In this document: positions 31,393 to 39,036 of the stretch, piece after piece | Numbering within the stretch: the first letter of the stretch is position 1 | Layout: every line of letters starts with the position of its first letter | Assembly (NCBI GenBank): GCA_964536085.1 | Contig: CAZHWR010000013.1 | Location: 1-41,362 of the forward strand | Origin: CAZHWR01 sp964536085 | Lineage (GTDB): Bacteria; Bacillota; Clostridia; Oscillospirales; Ruminococcaceae | DNA length: 41,362 bases | Direction of reading: 5' to 3' | The notes under the pieces: generated by a model | The model's input: the letters and a program-made list of their open reading frames with translations, nothing else | Database searches by the model: none | What the model was told of the DNA's origin: nothing | Position numbers and translations under genes: made by a program

Positions 31393-32526
31393 ATGGAATT
31401 CAGAGATTTAAAAACGCAGTATAATAAAATAAGCGGTAAAATAGATAGAGCGATTAAGTCCGCAGTAGAAAGCGGACGGTTTATCATGGGAGCCGAGGTT
31501 TCACAGCTTGAGAGCGAGCTTGCCCGGTATGTGGGCGTGAAGCACGCGATAACCTGCGGAAACGGAACCGACGCGCTTGTGCTGTCGCTTACAGCGATGG
31601 GCGTAAAAGAAGGGGACGCGGTGTTTGTTCCTGATTTCACATTTTTCGCGTCGGCGGAATCTATAAGCGCAGTCGGAGCAACCCCTGTTTTCGTGGACGT
31701 TGAGAGCGATAGTTTTAACATCTGCCCGCAGGCGCTTATAGAGCAGATTGGGCGTGTTAAAAGCGAGGGCAGGCTGAATTTGAAAGCGGTAATCGCGGTC
31801 GACTTATTTGGGCTTCCGGCAAATTACGATGAGATAACAAAAATAACGCATGAAAACGGCATTCTGTTGCTCGAGGACGGTGCGCAGGGCTTCGGAGGAA
31901 GTCTGCGCGGCAGGCGCGCGTGCAGCTTCGGTGATATTTCAGCTACGTCGTTTTTCCCGGCAAAGCCGTTGGGGTGCTACGGCGACGGCGGCGCGGTTTT
32001 CACTGACAGCGATGATTTTGCAGACCTTGTGCGGTCGCTGCGCGTTCACGGCAAGGGCGTCGATAAATACGACAATGTAAGAATCGGGCAGAATTCGAGG
32101 CTCGACACCGTTCAGGCGGCGGTGCTTTTGGTGAAATTAGAGGAATTTAAAAGTCACGAGCTTGACGACGTGAACACAGTTGCGGAGAAATATTCCCAAA
32201 AGCTCGGCGGGATAGTTAAAACGCCCGTGGTGAAGGACGGATTTTATTCAAGCTGGGCGCAGTACACAATACAGCTTGAAAGCCGCGCAGAGCGCGACGA
32301 ATTGCAGGCGGAGCTTAAAGGTCGGGGGATACCGTCGATGGTGTACTATCCAAAACCGATGCATAAACAGACGGCGTTTAAATGCATTGAATCGCGCGAC
32401 GATGATTTTACAGTATCGAGTAGGCTGTGCGACACAGTTTTGTCGCTCCCGATGCATCCGTATATGACGGACGACGATATAAACGAGGTTGTAAGCGCGG
32501 TAAAAGAACAGTTTAAACGACAATAA
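31393..32526 (+). CDS. DegT/DnrJ/EryC1/StrS-family PLP aminotransferase
   Basis: A 377-residue PLP enzyme of the nucleotide-sugar aminotransferase family. Evidence includes CGNGTDALVLSL (phosphate-binding turn), VPDFTFFASAE, VDLFGLPANYDEI, LLEDGAQGFGG with the PLP-binding Asp, and the Schiff-base Lys191 in FFPAKPLGCYGDGGAVF. These enzymes transfer an amino group to a keto sugar in making surface polysaccharide or glycosylation sugars; the closest named types are WbpE/WlbC-like, which I infer only from the general pattern. No other sugar gene is adjacent, so its pathway partner lies elsewhere. The ribosome site GGGGAG is rather far (12 nt) from the ATG. Confidence 0.88.
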   Translation: MEFRDLKTQYNKISGKIDRAIKSAVESGRFIMGAEVSQLESELARYVGVKHAITCGNGTDALVLSLTAMGVKEGDAVFVPDFTFFASAESISAVGATPVFVDVESDSFNICPQALIEQIGRVKSEGRLNLKAVIAVDLFGLPANYDEITKITHENGILLLEDGAQGFGGSLRGRRACSFGDISATSFFPAKPLGCYGDGGAVFTDSDDFADLVRSLRVHGKGVDKYDNVRIGQNSRLDTVQAAVLLVKLEEFKSHELDDVNTVAEKYSQKLGGIVKTPVVKDGFYSSWAQYTIQLESRAERDELQAELKGRGIPSMVYYPKPMHKQTAFKCIESRDDDFTVSSRLCDTVLSLPMHPYMTDDDINEVVSAVKEQFKRQ

Positions 32527-32544
32527 AACAGTCTAGATTGCAAA

Positions 32545-32590
32545 AGACCGTAAAACATTATACATATTGTATAATATTTTACGGTCTATA
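32545..32590. terminator. Bidirectional terminator
   Basis: AGACCGTAAAA and TTTTACGGTCT plus an inner ATTATAC/GTATAAT stem form a long hairpin (32545-32587) with T-rich flanks on both strands, between two convergent genes. Confidence 0.85.
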
Positions 32591-32618
32591 CTTTTTGTTC
32601 GACAATTTTCGAGAGAAA

Positions 32619-33830
32619 TCAGAAATTTATGAAGAAATCCATGATTTCATAACCGTTTTCAATGAACACGCCTGTTTTTTTCGCTTCCTGTTCGCACAGC
32701 ACCGAAACGGGAGCCGATTTATCCGCATGCTTGCGGTATATCATAAAAGGAATCGGGTCGGAGGTGTGGGTGCGAAGTGCAAGCGGAGTCGCGTGGTCGG
32801 GAAGAACCATGACCTTGTAATCGTCGTATTCTTCGAGCTTTTGCAAAACAGGAGCTAAAATGAGCTTGTCAATCAGCTCGATGGCTTTTACTTTGTTTTG
32901 GATTTCGTGGCGGTGACCGCACTCGTCGGGAGCTTCAATGTGTATGTAAACAAAATCCGCGCCGTTTTCAAGCTCGTTTATAGCCGCCTGCGCTTTGCCG
33001 TCAAAATTCGTGTCGATATAGCCTGTCGCGCCGTCGACGTCCACCACGTTCATTTTTGTCAGCTTGCCTATGCCCTTTATTAGATCGACAGCGGAGATTA
33101 CCGAGCCGCGAAGTCCTGTTTTTTCCAAAAACGAAGGCAGCGCCTTTGCTCTGCCCTCGCCCCAGAACCAAACGCTGTTCGCGGGGCGCAGACCCTTTGC
33201 CTCGCGCGCTTTGTTTACGGGGTGGTCCTTTAAAATATCGTAGCTTTTGACCATCATATCGTAAAGCTTTTCGGCGTTGGGATGGTCGGGAAGATGGTCT
33301 TTTATAGGCTTGCCCGTGATATCGTGCGGCGGGGTGAGAGTTCCGAGCTCGTCGGTTCCGTTTGCCCAGATTAAGCAGTGACGGTAGCTGACTCCTGTGA
33401 AAAGCGAAAATTCCTCATTGTTAAAATGCTTTGCGAGGTCAGAAACGAGTATTCTTGCCTCTTCGGTTGAAATATCGTCCGCGCAGTAGTCGAGAATAGT
33501 CTTGTCGCGGTAATCCGCTTCGCCGGACAGCGTTACGAGATTGCACCGAAGCGCAACGTCGGTCTCCTTCAGGTTGATTCCTATGCTCGCCGCTTCAAGA
33601 GGAGAGCGTCCGGAATAATAAAGCTCGGGGTCATATCCCATAACCGAAAGATTGGCGACGTCGCTTCCGGGCTTGAATTTATCCCCTACGGTTTTGACAA
33701 GTCCTACGTATCCGTTTTGCGCAAGGCGGTTCATATTGGGCTTATCAGCCGCGAGCATCGGGGTTTTGTCTCCCAGCTCGGCGACGTTGTAGTCTGCCAT
33801 GCCGTCGCAAAGTACAACAACGTGTTTCAT
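32619..33830 (-). CDS. apgM: Cofactor-independent phosphoglycerate mutase, archaeal ApgM type
   Basis: A 403-residue alkaline-phosphatase-superfamily enzyme. It begins MKHVVVLCDGMADYNVAELG with metal-binding Asp, then LAADKPNMNRLAQNGY, and has the nucleophile Ser in FKPGSDVANLSVMGYDP. Later metal ligands appear in HIEAPDECGHR and LPDHATPLALRTHTSDPIPF. This family interconverts 2- and 3-phosphoglycerate; some bacterial members were proposed to act as homoserine kinase, and sequence alone does not exclude that. The ATG at 33830 fits the family start and follows AAAGGA; an earlier in-frame ATG at 33869 lies within the promoter. Confidence 0.92.
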   Translation of the reverse strand: MKHVVVLCDGMADYNVAELGDKTPMLAADKPNMNRLAQNGYVGLVKTVGDKFKPGSDVANLSVMGYDPELYYSGRSPLEAASIGINLKETDVALRCNLVTLSGEADYRDKTILDYCADDISTEEARILVSDLAKHFNNEEFSLFTGVSYRHCLIWANGTDELGTLTPPHDITGKPIKDHLPDHPNAEKLYDMMVKSYDILKDHPVNKAREAKGLRPANSVWFWGEGRAKALPSFLEKTGLRGSVISAVDLIKGIGKLTKMNVVDVDGATGYIDTNFDGKAQAAINELENGADFVYIHIEAPDECGHRHEIQNKVKAIELIDKLILAPVLQKLEEYDDYKVMVLPDHATPLALRTHTSDPIPFMIYRKHADKSAPVSVLCEQEAKKTGVFIENGYEIMDFFINF

Positions 33831-33864
33831 ATAATCGTTCCTTTCAGAAAAATAGTCTGTTAAA

Positions 33865-33893
33865 ATCATATCACTGTTTCAAGCAGTTTTCAA
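33865..33893 (-). promoter_or_regulatory. Promoter of apgM
   Basis: On the minus strand TTGAAA (33893-33888), 17 nt and TATGAT (33870-33865), in the 85-nt gap after the rluA-type gene. Confidence 0.75.
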
Positions 33894-33915
33894 TATCGAC
33901 CTTAGCCTGACGGCG

Positions 33916-34863
33916 CTAATCAAAAAGCCCTAAAAACCATGCGCCGTCAGTTTGAAATTCCCTGCCGTTTAAATATCCGAGTACGCCTGCGCTGTTTTTG
34001 AACGTGAATTTAAGCTTGTTCGAGCAAAGCGCCTGGTATTTGTATTTTTTGCCGTCGATAACGGTGTAGGAGCCGTATTTGCCGTCCCCGATAAGCGGAT
34101 AGCCGAAGTGCGCCATCTGAGCGCGAATTTGGTGAGTGCGCCCTGTTTTAAGCGAGATTTCGACCAGCGAAATCCCGTTTGCGGTTTTGAGCAGCTTGTA
34201 TTCTGTGACTGCGGTTTTTGCGCCTTGTCGGGGCGAGTCGAACACCTTTACAATATTTTCGGTTTCGTTTTTTAATAGAAAGTTTTTTAAAATTCCGCTT
34301 TTAGGCGACGGAATGCCCATAACGGCACAAAGATAGGTCTTTTCAATTTCGCGGTCTTTAATTTTTTGATTCATTTCGCGCAGTGCGGCTGCGTTTTTTG
34401 CGGCGATAACTATTCCGCAGGTGTTGCGGTCGATTCTGTTGCAAAGAGCGGGGGTGAACGACTGCTCCTTTTCGGGGTCGTATTCGCCTTTATCGTACAA
34501 ATAGTGCAGGACGCGGTTTATCAGAGTGTCCGGCAGGATTTCGTCGCTTTCGTGAACGCACAGCCCCACGGGCTTGTCGGCGAGCAGGAGGTTTTCGTCC
34601 TCGTAAATTATATCAACGGCATTGGGCGCGGAAAAAAACTCGTTTTTTCGGTCGGCTTCAAAAAATTCATCGTTTACGTACATCGAGAGCTTGTCGCCCG
34701 TTTTAAGTCTTGTTGATATTTCGCACCGCTTGCCGTTTAGCTTTATGCGCTTTAAGCGGATGTATTTGTATAAAAGTGATTTAGGCAGCAGCGGAACAGA
34801 TTTTGCGACAAACTTGTCGACCCGCTGATTTGCGTCGTTTTCGCGTATTTCAAACTCTTTCAT
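33916..34863 (-). CDS. RluA-family pseudouridine synthase
   Basis: A 315-residue RNA-modifying enzyme. Residues 1-70 form an S4 RNA-binding domain (VDKFVAKSVPLLPKSLLYKYIRLKRIKLNG). The catalytic domain has the family motif RIDRNTCGIVIAAK with the nucleophilic Asp, preceded by LLADKPVGLCVHESD, and ends with SLKTGRTHQIRAQMAHFGYPLIGDGKYG. It converts uridine to pseudouridine in rRNA or tRNA; the exact target is not predictable here. The ATG follows CGGAGA. Upstream lies a 110-bp tandem repeat, and no clear promoter was found. Confidence 0.94.
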   Translation of the reverse strand: MKEFEIRENDANQRVDKFVAKSVPLLPKSLLYKYIRLKRIKLNGKRCEISTRLKTGDKLSMYVNDEFFEADRKNEFFSAPNAVDIIYEDENLLLADKPVGLCVHESDEILPDTLINRVLHYLYDKGEYDPEKEQSFTPALCNRIDRNTCGIVIAAKNAAALREMNQKIKDREIEKTYLCAVMGIPSPKSGILKNFLLKNETENIVKVFDSPRQGAKTAVTEYKLLKTANGISLVEISLKTGRTHQIRAQMAHFGYPLIGDGKYGSYTVIDGKKYKYQALCSNKLKFTFKNSAGVLGYLNGREFQTDGAWFLGLFD

Positions 34864-34920
34864 ATGTACTCTCCGATGGATAAGGATTTATTTCTTATAT
34901 CTGAAATTCGGCATAACACA

Positions 34921-35160
34921 TAACAAATGAAAACCCACGGTTTAAATATGTTCGCACCCGGCCGCGAGTTTTGCGGTTCGCAAAGCGAATTTTGCGTCTA
35001 TGTGTTCGGCGCAAAAAGCGAAACTCGACATAACAAATGAAAACCCACGGTTTAAAAATGTTCGCACCCGGCCGCGAGTTTTGCGGTTCGCAAAGCGAAT
35101 TTTGCGCCTATGTGTTCGGCGCAAAAAGCGAAACTCGACATAACAAATGAAAACCCACGG
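34921..35160. repeat. 110-bp tandem palindromic repeat, two full copies plus partial third
   Basis: Copies start at 34921 and 35031, with a third beginning at 35141 that stops after about 22 bases. The full copies differ at only two positions (34948 and 34997 region). Each unit opens TAACAAATGAAAACCCACGG and contains nested inverted segments: CGAGTTTTGCG against CGCAAAA and AAACTCG, and TTCGC-AAA-GCGAA. It occupies the space between the divergent rluA-type and pyrE genes (34864-35302). An ORF spanning the repeats on the minus strand codes only for a repeated basic peptide and is not credible. Confidence 0.9.
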
Positions 35161-35173
35161 TTTTCATTTGTTA
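35141..35173. other. Perfect 15-bp hairpin closing the 110-bp repeat
   Basis: TAACAAATGAAAACC pairs with GGTTTTCATTTGTTA around CAC, followed by a T-rich tract. Its left arm is the same sequence that opens each 110-bp unit. It resembles a terminator although it lies between divergent genes. Confidence 0.75.
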
Positions 35174-35216
35174 TTATTATATCACAGAAAAAAATACAAT
35201 TAAAGTCAATTTGCGG

Positions 35217-35245
35217 TGTACAAAAAATTATAAATTTGTTATAAT
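35217..35245 (+). promoter_or_regulatory. Promoter of pyrE-radC
   Basis: TGTACA (35217-35222), 17 nt and TATAAT (35240-35245). The -10 is perfect, the -35 weak. Confidence 0.55.
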
Positions 35246-35302
35246 AGATTTGACCCGGACAGGGATAAGTTCATAGAAAATTAAAGCTATGGGGTGTTTA
35301 AA

Positions 35303-35887
35303 ATGATAACTCAGGAAAGAGTATTGGAAATTTTAAAGGAAGCGGGCGTTCTGCTCGAAGGGCATTTCCTTTTGACGTCGGGCAAGCATTCCGACAAATA
35401 CCTGCAGTGTGCGAAAATTTTCCGTCACACTAAATATTCCGAGGAGCTCTGCTCCGCGCTTGCCGAGCAGTTTGCCGACGATAACGCCGAGGTCGTTATA
35501 GGTCCGGCGATGGGCGCGGTGCAGATGGCGTATGAGGTAAGCCGCCATCTCGGAGTTGAAAACTATTTTGCCGAGCGCGAGGACGGCAAAATGGTGCTTC
35601 GCCGGGGCTTTGAGGTAAAGCCCGGCATGCGGTGCTTGCTGGTGGAGGACGTTGTGACTACCGGCGGCTCGGTGCGCGAGGTCATCGAGCTTGTGCGCGC
35701 GGCGGGCGGAGTAGTCGTAGGAGTCGGCTCGATAGTAGACCGCACGGGCGGCGAAATAGACTTCGGCGTGCCGTATAAAAGCGTTATTTCAATGAAGGTG
35801 CAGTCGTGGGAGGCGGACGAATGCCCGCTTTGCAAAGAAAAAAACATTCAGCTTGTTAAGCCCGGAAGCAGAAAATTAAAGGTCTAG
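35303..35887 (+). CDS. pyrE: Orotate phosphoribosyltransferase
   Basis: A 194-residue enzyme joining orotate to PRPP in pyrimidine synthesis. The N-terminus (ITQERVLEILKEAGVLLEG) and HFLLTSGKHSDKYLQCAKIF are typical of the clostridial type, and the PRPP-binding motif LLVEDVVTTGGSVRE is complete. A Cys pair near the end (CPLC) is seen in this subgroup. A GTG at 35294 is also in frame, but the ATG at 35303 matches the family start. No other pyr gene is adjacent; radC follows after 6 nt. Confidence 0.96.
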   Translation: MITQERVLEILKEAGVLLEGHFLLTSGKHSDKYLQCAKIFRHTKYSEELCSALAEQFADDNAEVVIGPAMGAVQMAYEVSRHLGVENYFAEREDGKMVLRRGFEVKPGMRCLLVEDVVTTGGSVREVIELVRAAGGVVVGVGSIVDRTGGEIDFGVPYKSVISMKVQSWEADECPLCKEKNIQLVKPGSRKLKV

Positions 35888-35893
35888 TTCGAA

Positions 35894-36574
35894 ATGAGCG
35901 ATAATAAACATGCGAATCACCGCGGCAGAATGCGCGACCGGTTTATAGAAGAAAAGGGCTTTGATAATTTTTCGGATCACGAGGTTTTGGAGGTGCTTTT
36001 ATATCTTTGTCTGCCTAGGTGCAACACAAACGAAATCGCGCACGACCTTTTAAACGAGTTCGGAAGCTTTTCCTCCGTTTTGGAAAAGTCTCCGCACGAG
36101 CTTGCAAAGATAGACGGAATGGGCGAGACCGCCGCCGTGTATCTGTCGATGATAACCGAGTTTTGCAAACGCTACTACAACGACAAATTTGACAACGATA
36201 TGATCCTTGACTCGTCGTCGAAGATGGCGGAGTATATTATCCCGAAGTTTATCGGCTGTACCGAGGAGAGGGTCTACTGCGTCTGCCTGAACAACGTCTG
36301 CAAGATTTTAACATGCAGTCTTATTTCAAAGGGCGACGTCGCTTCCGCAGGACTTAGCGTGCGATCTGTTGTTGAGGTCGCGATAAGGCACAATTCAACA
36401 AATGTGATTTTGGCTCACAATCATCCGCAGGGGCTCGCGCTGCCGTCAAACGACGACATCACAATGACCAAATCTATCCAAAAGGCGCTTGAAGCTATAG
36501 GAATAAATCTTGTTGACCATTTTATCGTTGCGCAGAACGATGCAGTTTCGTTAAAGCAGAGCAGATATTTTTAA
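35894..36574 (+). CDS. radC: RadC-family JAB domain protein
   Basis: A 226-residue protein with an N-terminal helix-hairpin-helix-like region (FDNFSDHEVLEVLLYL ... LAKIDGMGETAAVYL) and a C-terminal JAB/MPN domain. The metal motif HNHPQGLALPSNDD (His-x-His then Asp) and the upstream Glu in RSVVEVAIRHNS are intact. RadC proteins were long linked to DNA repair, but a biochemical role is not established. The ATG lies 6 nt after the pyrE stop with its AAAGG site inside the end of pyrE, so the genes are coupled. Confidence 0.93.
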   Translation: MSDNKHANHRGRMRDRFIEEKGFDNFSDHEVLEVLLYLCLPRCNTNEIAHDLLNEFGSFSSVLEKSPHELAKIDGMGETAAVYLSMITEFCKRYYNDKFDNDMILDSSSKMAEYIIPKFIGCTEERVYCVCLNNVCKILTCSLISKGDVASAGLSVRSVVEVAIRHNSTNVILAHNHPQGLALPSNDDITMTKSIQKALEAIGINLVDHFIVAQNDAVSLKQSRYF

Positions 36575-36647
36575 TGCATATGCTGTATTTTTCGTTTTTT
36601 CATTGGAGACTATCTTAAAAGCTTTATTTGTTAGTCAGGAGTGCTTT

Positions 36648-36677
36648 AAGCCGCCGCTTTTTGCGGCGGCTTTTGAT
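36648..36677 (+). terminator. Terminator after radC
   Basis: AAGCCGCCGC pairs with GCGGCGGCTT around a T5 loop and is followed by TTTTG. Confidence 0.85.
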
Positions 36678-36767
36678 ATGCGCGATGGGAAAACAGGCAT
36701 AGTTGAAAATAAAATGCACAGGATATTTTCCGGGGCTTTGATTTGATAAAAATTATTTGAATTTTTG

Positions 36768-36781
36768 CGAACATCCGTTCA
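36768..36781 (+). promoter_or_regulatory. LexA (SOS) box upstream of uvrB
   Basis: CGAACATCCGTTCA is a perfect GAAC-N4-GTTC palindrome ending 8 nt before the -35 of the uvrB promoter. Confidence 0.88.
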
Positions 36782-36789
36782 TTTTGCCG

Positions 36790-36818
36790 TTGAAAACACT
36801 GAGAGTATGTGGTATGAT
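36790..36818 (+). promoter_or_regulatory. uvrB promoter
   Basis: TTGAAA (36790-36795), 17 nt and TATGAT (36813-36818), about 60 nt before the ATG. The rest of the 36575-36876 gap holds the radC terminator and the LexA box; nothing else is seen. Confidence 0.85.
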
Positions 36819-36876
36819 AATGTGGTAATCGGTAAATAACGCTTTTGATTTTTTATAATTCGAGGGGCGTATTAAT

Positions 36877-38850
36877 ATGGATCATTTTGAACTTGTTTCC
36901 CCTTATAAGCCAACGGGGGACCAGCCGCAGGCGATAGAAGGGCTTGTGCGCGGGCTGAACGACGGCTGCCGCGAGCAGGTCTTGCTCGGCGTTACCGGCT
37001 CGGGAAAAACCTTTACAATGGCGAATATCATTGCGCAGGTCAACCGTCCGACGCTTGTTTTGGCGCATAACAAAACTTTGGCGGCGCAGCTTTGCTCGGA
37101 GTTCAAGGAGTTTTTTCCGAACAACGCCGTGGAGTATTTTGTCTCGTATTACGACTACTACCAGCCCGAGGCGTATATCCCCGGTACGGATACGTATATA
37201 GAAAAAGACAGTTCTGTGAACGACGAGATCGACAAGCTGCGCCATTCGGCCACCTCTGCGCTCAGCGAACGCAGGGATGTTATAATAGTCGCGTCGGTTT
37301 CCTGCATATACAGCTTGGGAAGCCCGATAGACTATAGGAACATGGTAATATCTCTGCGCACAGGCACTCAAAAGCGTCGGGACGATTTATTGAGAAAGCT
37401 GGTCGAAATACAGTACGAAAGAAACGATATCAACTTTGTCAGAAACAAATTCCGCGTGCGCGGGGATGTTGTCGAAATTTATCCCGCTTATTCGCAGGAT
37501 ACCGCTTTGCGCGTTGAGTTTTTCGGGGATGAAATCGATAAGATATCGGAAATAAACGTGGTTACGGGAAAGGTCAAGTCCGAACTCAGTCACGTTGCGA
37601 TTTATCCGGCTTCGCACTATATCGTTCCCGCGGAAAAAATGCGAAAGGCTATCGTTGATATCGAAGATGAATTAAACGAACGGGTAAAGTATTTTAAAGA
37701 CCGCGAAATGCTGCTTGAAGCGCAGAGGATATCCCAGCGCACTATGTACGACATAGAGATGCTTGAAGAAATCGGCTTCTGCAAGGGGATAGAAAACTAT
37801 TCCAGGGTGCTGTCAGGACGCCCGGCGGGGAGCGTGCCGTACACGCTGCTCGACCATTTTCCCGATGATTTTGTCACGTTTATCGACGAGTCGCACGTTT
37901 CCGTCCCGCAGGTGCGCGGTATGTACTTCGGCGACAGGGCGCGCAAAAAAACTCTTATCGACTACGGCTTCCGTCTGCCGTCGGCGTATGACAACCGCCC
38001 GCTTGATTTCGACGAGTTTTACGGTAAATTAAACCAGACGATATACGTCAGCGCAACTCCGGGTGATTTTGAGTTGGAGCATATGCAAAACAAGGTGGAG
38101 CAGGTCATCCGCCCCACGGGACTGCTTGACCCTGAGGTGTTTATAAGACCTGTCGACGGGCAGATAGACGACCTCCTTTCCGAAATAAACGAGCGCGCGG
38201 CGAAGAATGAAAGAGTGCTTGTTACGACCCTCACCAAAAAAATGGCGGAGGATTTGACCTCATATCTTGAATCAATGAACGTCAGGGTTCGCTATATGCA
38301 CCATGGTATCGACGCTATCGAGCGTATGGAGATAATCCGGGATTTGCGCCTGGGCGAGTTCGACGTGCTTGTGGGGATAAATCTTCTGCGCGAGGGACTC
38401 GACATTCCCGAAGTCTCGCTTGTATGTATACTGGACGCGGACAAGGAGGGCTTTTTGCGTTCGGAGCGCTCGCTTATACAAACTATCGGGCGCTCGGCGC
38501 GTAACTCGCAGGGTAAGGTCATAATGTACGCCGACACCGTCACCGATTCTATGGAGCGGGCGGTGAAGGAGACCGAGCGAAGAAGAAAGATACAGATGGA
38601 ATATAACGAAAAGCACGGCATAGTGCCGCAGACGATTAAAAAAGACGTTCGCGCGGTGCTGGAAATATCATCAAAGAAAGCGGAGGACGCGATATCGGGC
38701 AAGGGCAAAAAACGGCTTACTAAGCAGGAAAAGGAAGAGCTTATAAAAAACCTGACTGCGCAGATGAAGGACGCGGCGAAGCTGCTTGAATTTGAACAGG
38801 CGGCGTATTACAGGGATAAGATAGAAAAGCTGAAGGGGCAGAAACGATAA
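36877..38850 (+). CDS. uvrB: Excinuclease ABC subunit B
   Basis: A complete 657-residue UvrB that verifies DNA lesions and loads UvrC. The Walker A GVTGSGKT is at residues 38-45, the DNA-clamping beta-hairpin at about 92-101 (YYDYYQPEAY), the helicase motif around TFIDESHVSVPQVRGM, and motif VI near QTIGRSARNSQGKVIMYAD. The C-terminal UVR motif (EFEQAAYYRDKIEKLKG) that binds UvrC is present. The ATG follows GAGGGG. An SOS box and promoter precede it. uvrA follows after 186 nt in the same direction, so the pair is likely one damage-inducible unit. Confidence 0.97.
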   Translation: MDHFELVSPYKPTGDQPQAIEGLVRGLNDGCREQVLLGVTGSGKTFTMANIIAQVNRPTLVLAHNKTLAAQLCSEFKEFFPNNAVEYFVSYYDYYQPEAYIPGTDTYIEKDSSVNDEIDKLRHSATSALSERRDVIIVASVSCIYSLGSPIDYRNMVISLRTGTQKRRDDLLRKLVEIQYERNDINFVRNKFRVRGDVVEIYPAYSQDTALRVEFFGDEIDKISEINVVTGKVKSELSHVAIYPASHYIVPAEKMRKAIVDIEDELNERVKYFKDREMLLEAQRISQRTMYDIEMLEEIGFCKGIENYSRVLSGRPAGSVPYTLLDHFPDDFVTFIDESHVSVPQVRGMYFGDRARKKTLIDYGFRLPSAYDNRPLDFDEFYGKLNQTIYVSATPGDFELEHMQNKVEQVIRPTGLLDPEVFIRPVDGQIDDLLSEINERAAKNERVLVTTLTKKMAEDLTSYLESMNVRVRYMHHGIDAIERMEIIRDLRLGEFDVLVGINLLREGLDIPEVSLVCILDADKEGFLRSERSLIQTIGRSARNSQGKVIMYADTVTDSMERAVKETERRRKIQMEYNEKHGIVPQTIKKDVRAVLEISSKKAEDAISGKGKKRLTKQEKEELIKNLTAQMKDAAKLLEFEQAAYYRDKIEKLKGQKR

Positions 38851-38863
38851 AAACTTCGTTTTT

Positions 38864-38993
38864 ATCGTTGTCGAGTTTTGCGATGGCAAAACTCGCGTCA
38901 GGGAGAAAAACCAAGAAGCATTAAGCGGAAGCAGAGCTTTCATCGTTGTCGAGTTTTGCAATGGCAAAACTCGCGTCAGGGAGAAAAACCAAG
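38864..38993. repeat. Duplicated 52-bp palindromic element between uvrB and uvrA
   Basis: Two nearly identical 52-bp copies (38864-38915 and 38942-38993) with one difference are separated by 26 bp. Each contains the hairpin CGAGTTTTGC-RATG-GCAAAACTCG followed by GTCAGGGAGAAAAACCAAG. A short 9-bp stem GATAAAAAC/GTTTTTATC overlaps the uvrB stop just before (38846-38866). No ORF is credible. The CGAGTTTTGC arm is shared with the 110-bp repeat near 35000. Confidence 0.85.
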
Positions 38994-39036
38994 GCAAAGA
39001 AAATGAAGACCTTTTTTTAGGAAAGGATAGGAAATA

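Noticed and set aside
34942..35124. 60-codon minus-strand ORF within the 110-bp repeats
   Set aside because: It is made wholly of repeat sequence, giving a duplicated basic peptide with no ribosome site.
34921..35160. CRISPR array
   Set aside because: The period is 110 bp with almost no variable part; there are no short direct repeats with unique spacers and no cas genes.
38846..38866. Strong terminator after uvrB
   Set aside because: The 9-bp A/T-rich stem has no following T tract, so read-through into uvrA is more likely.
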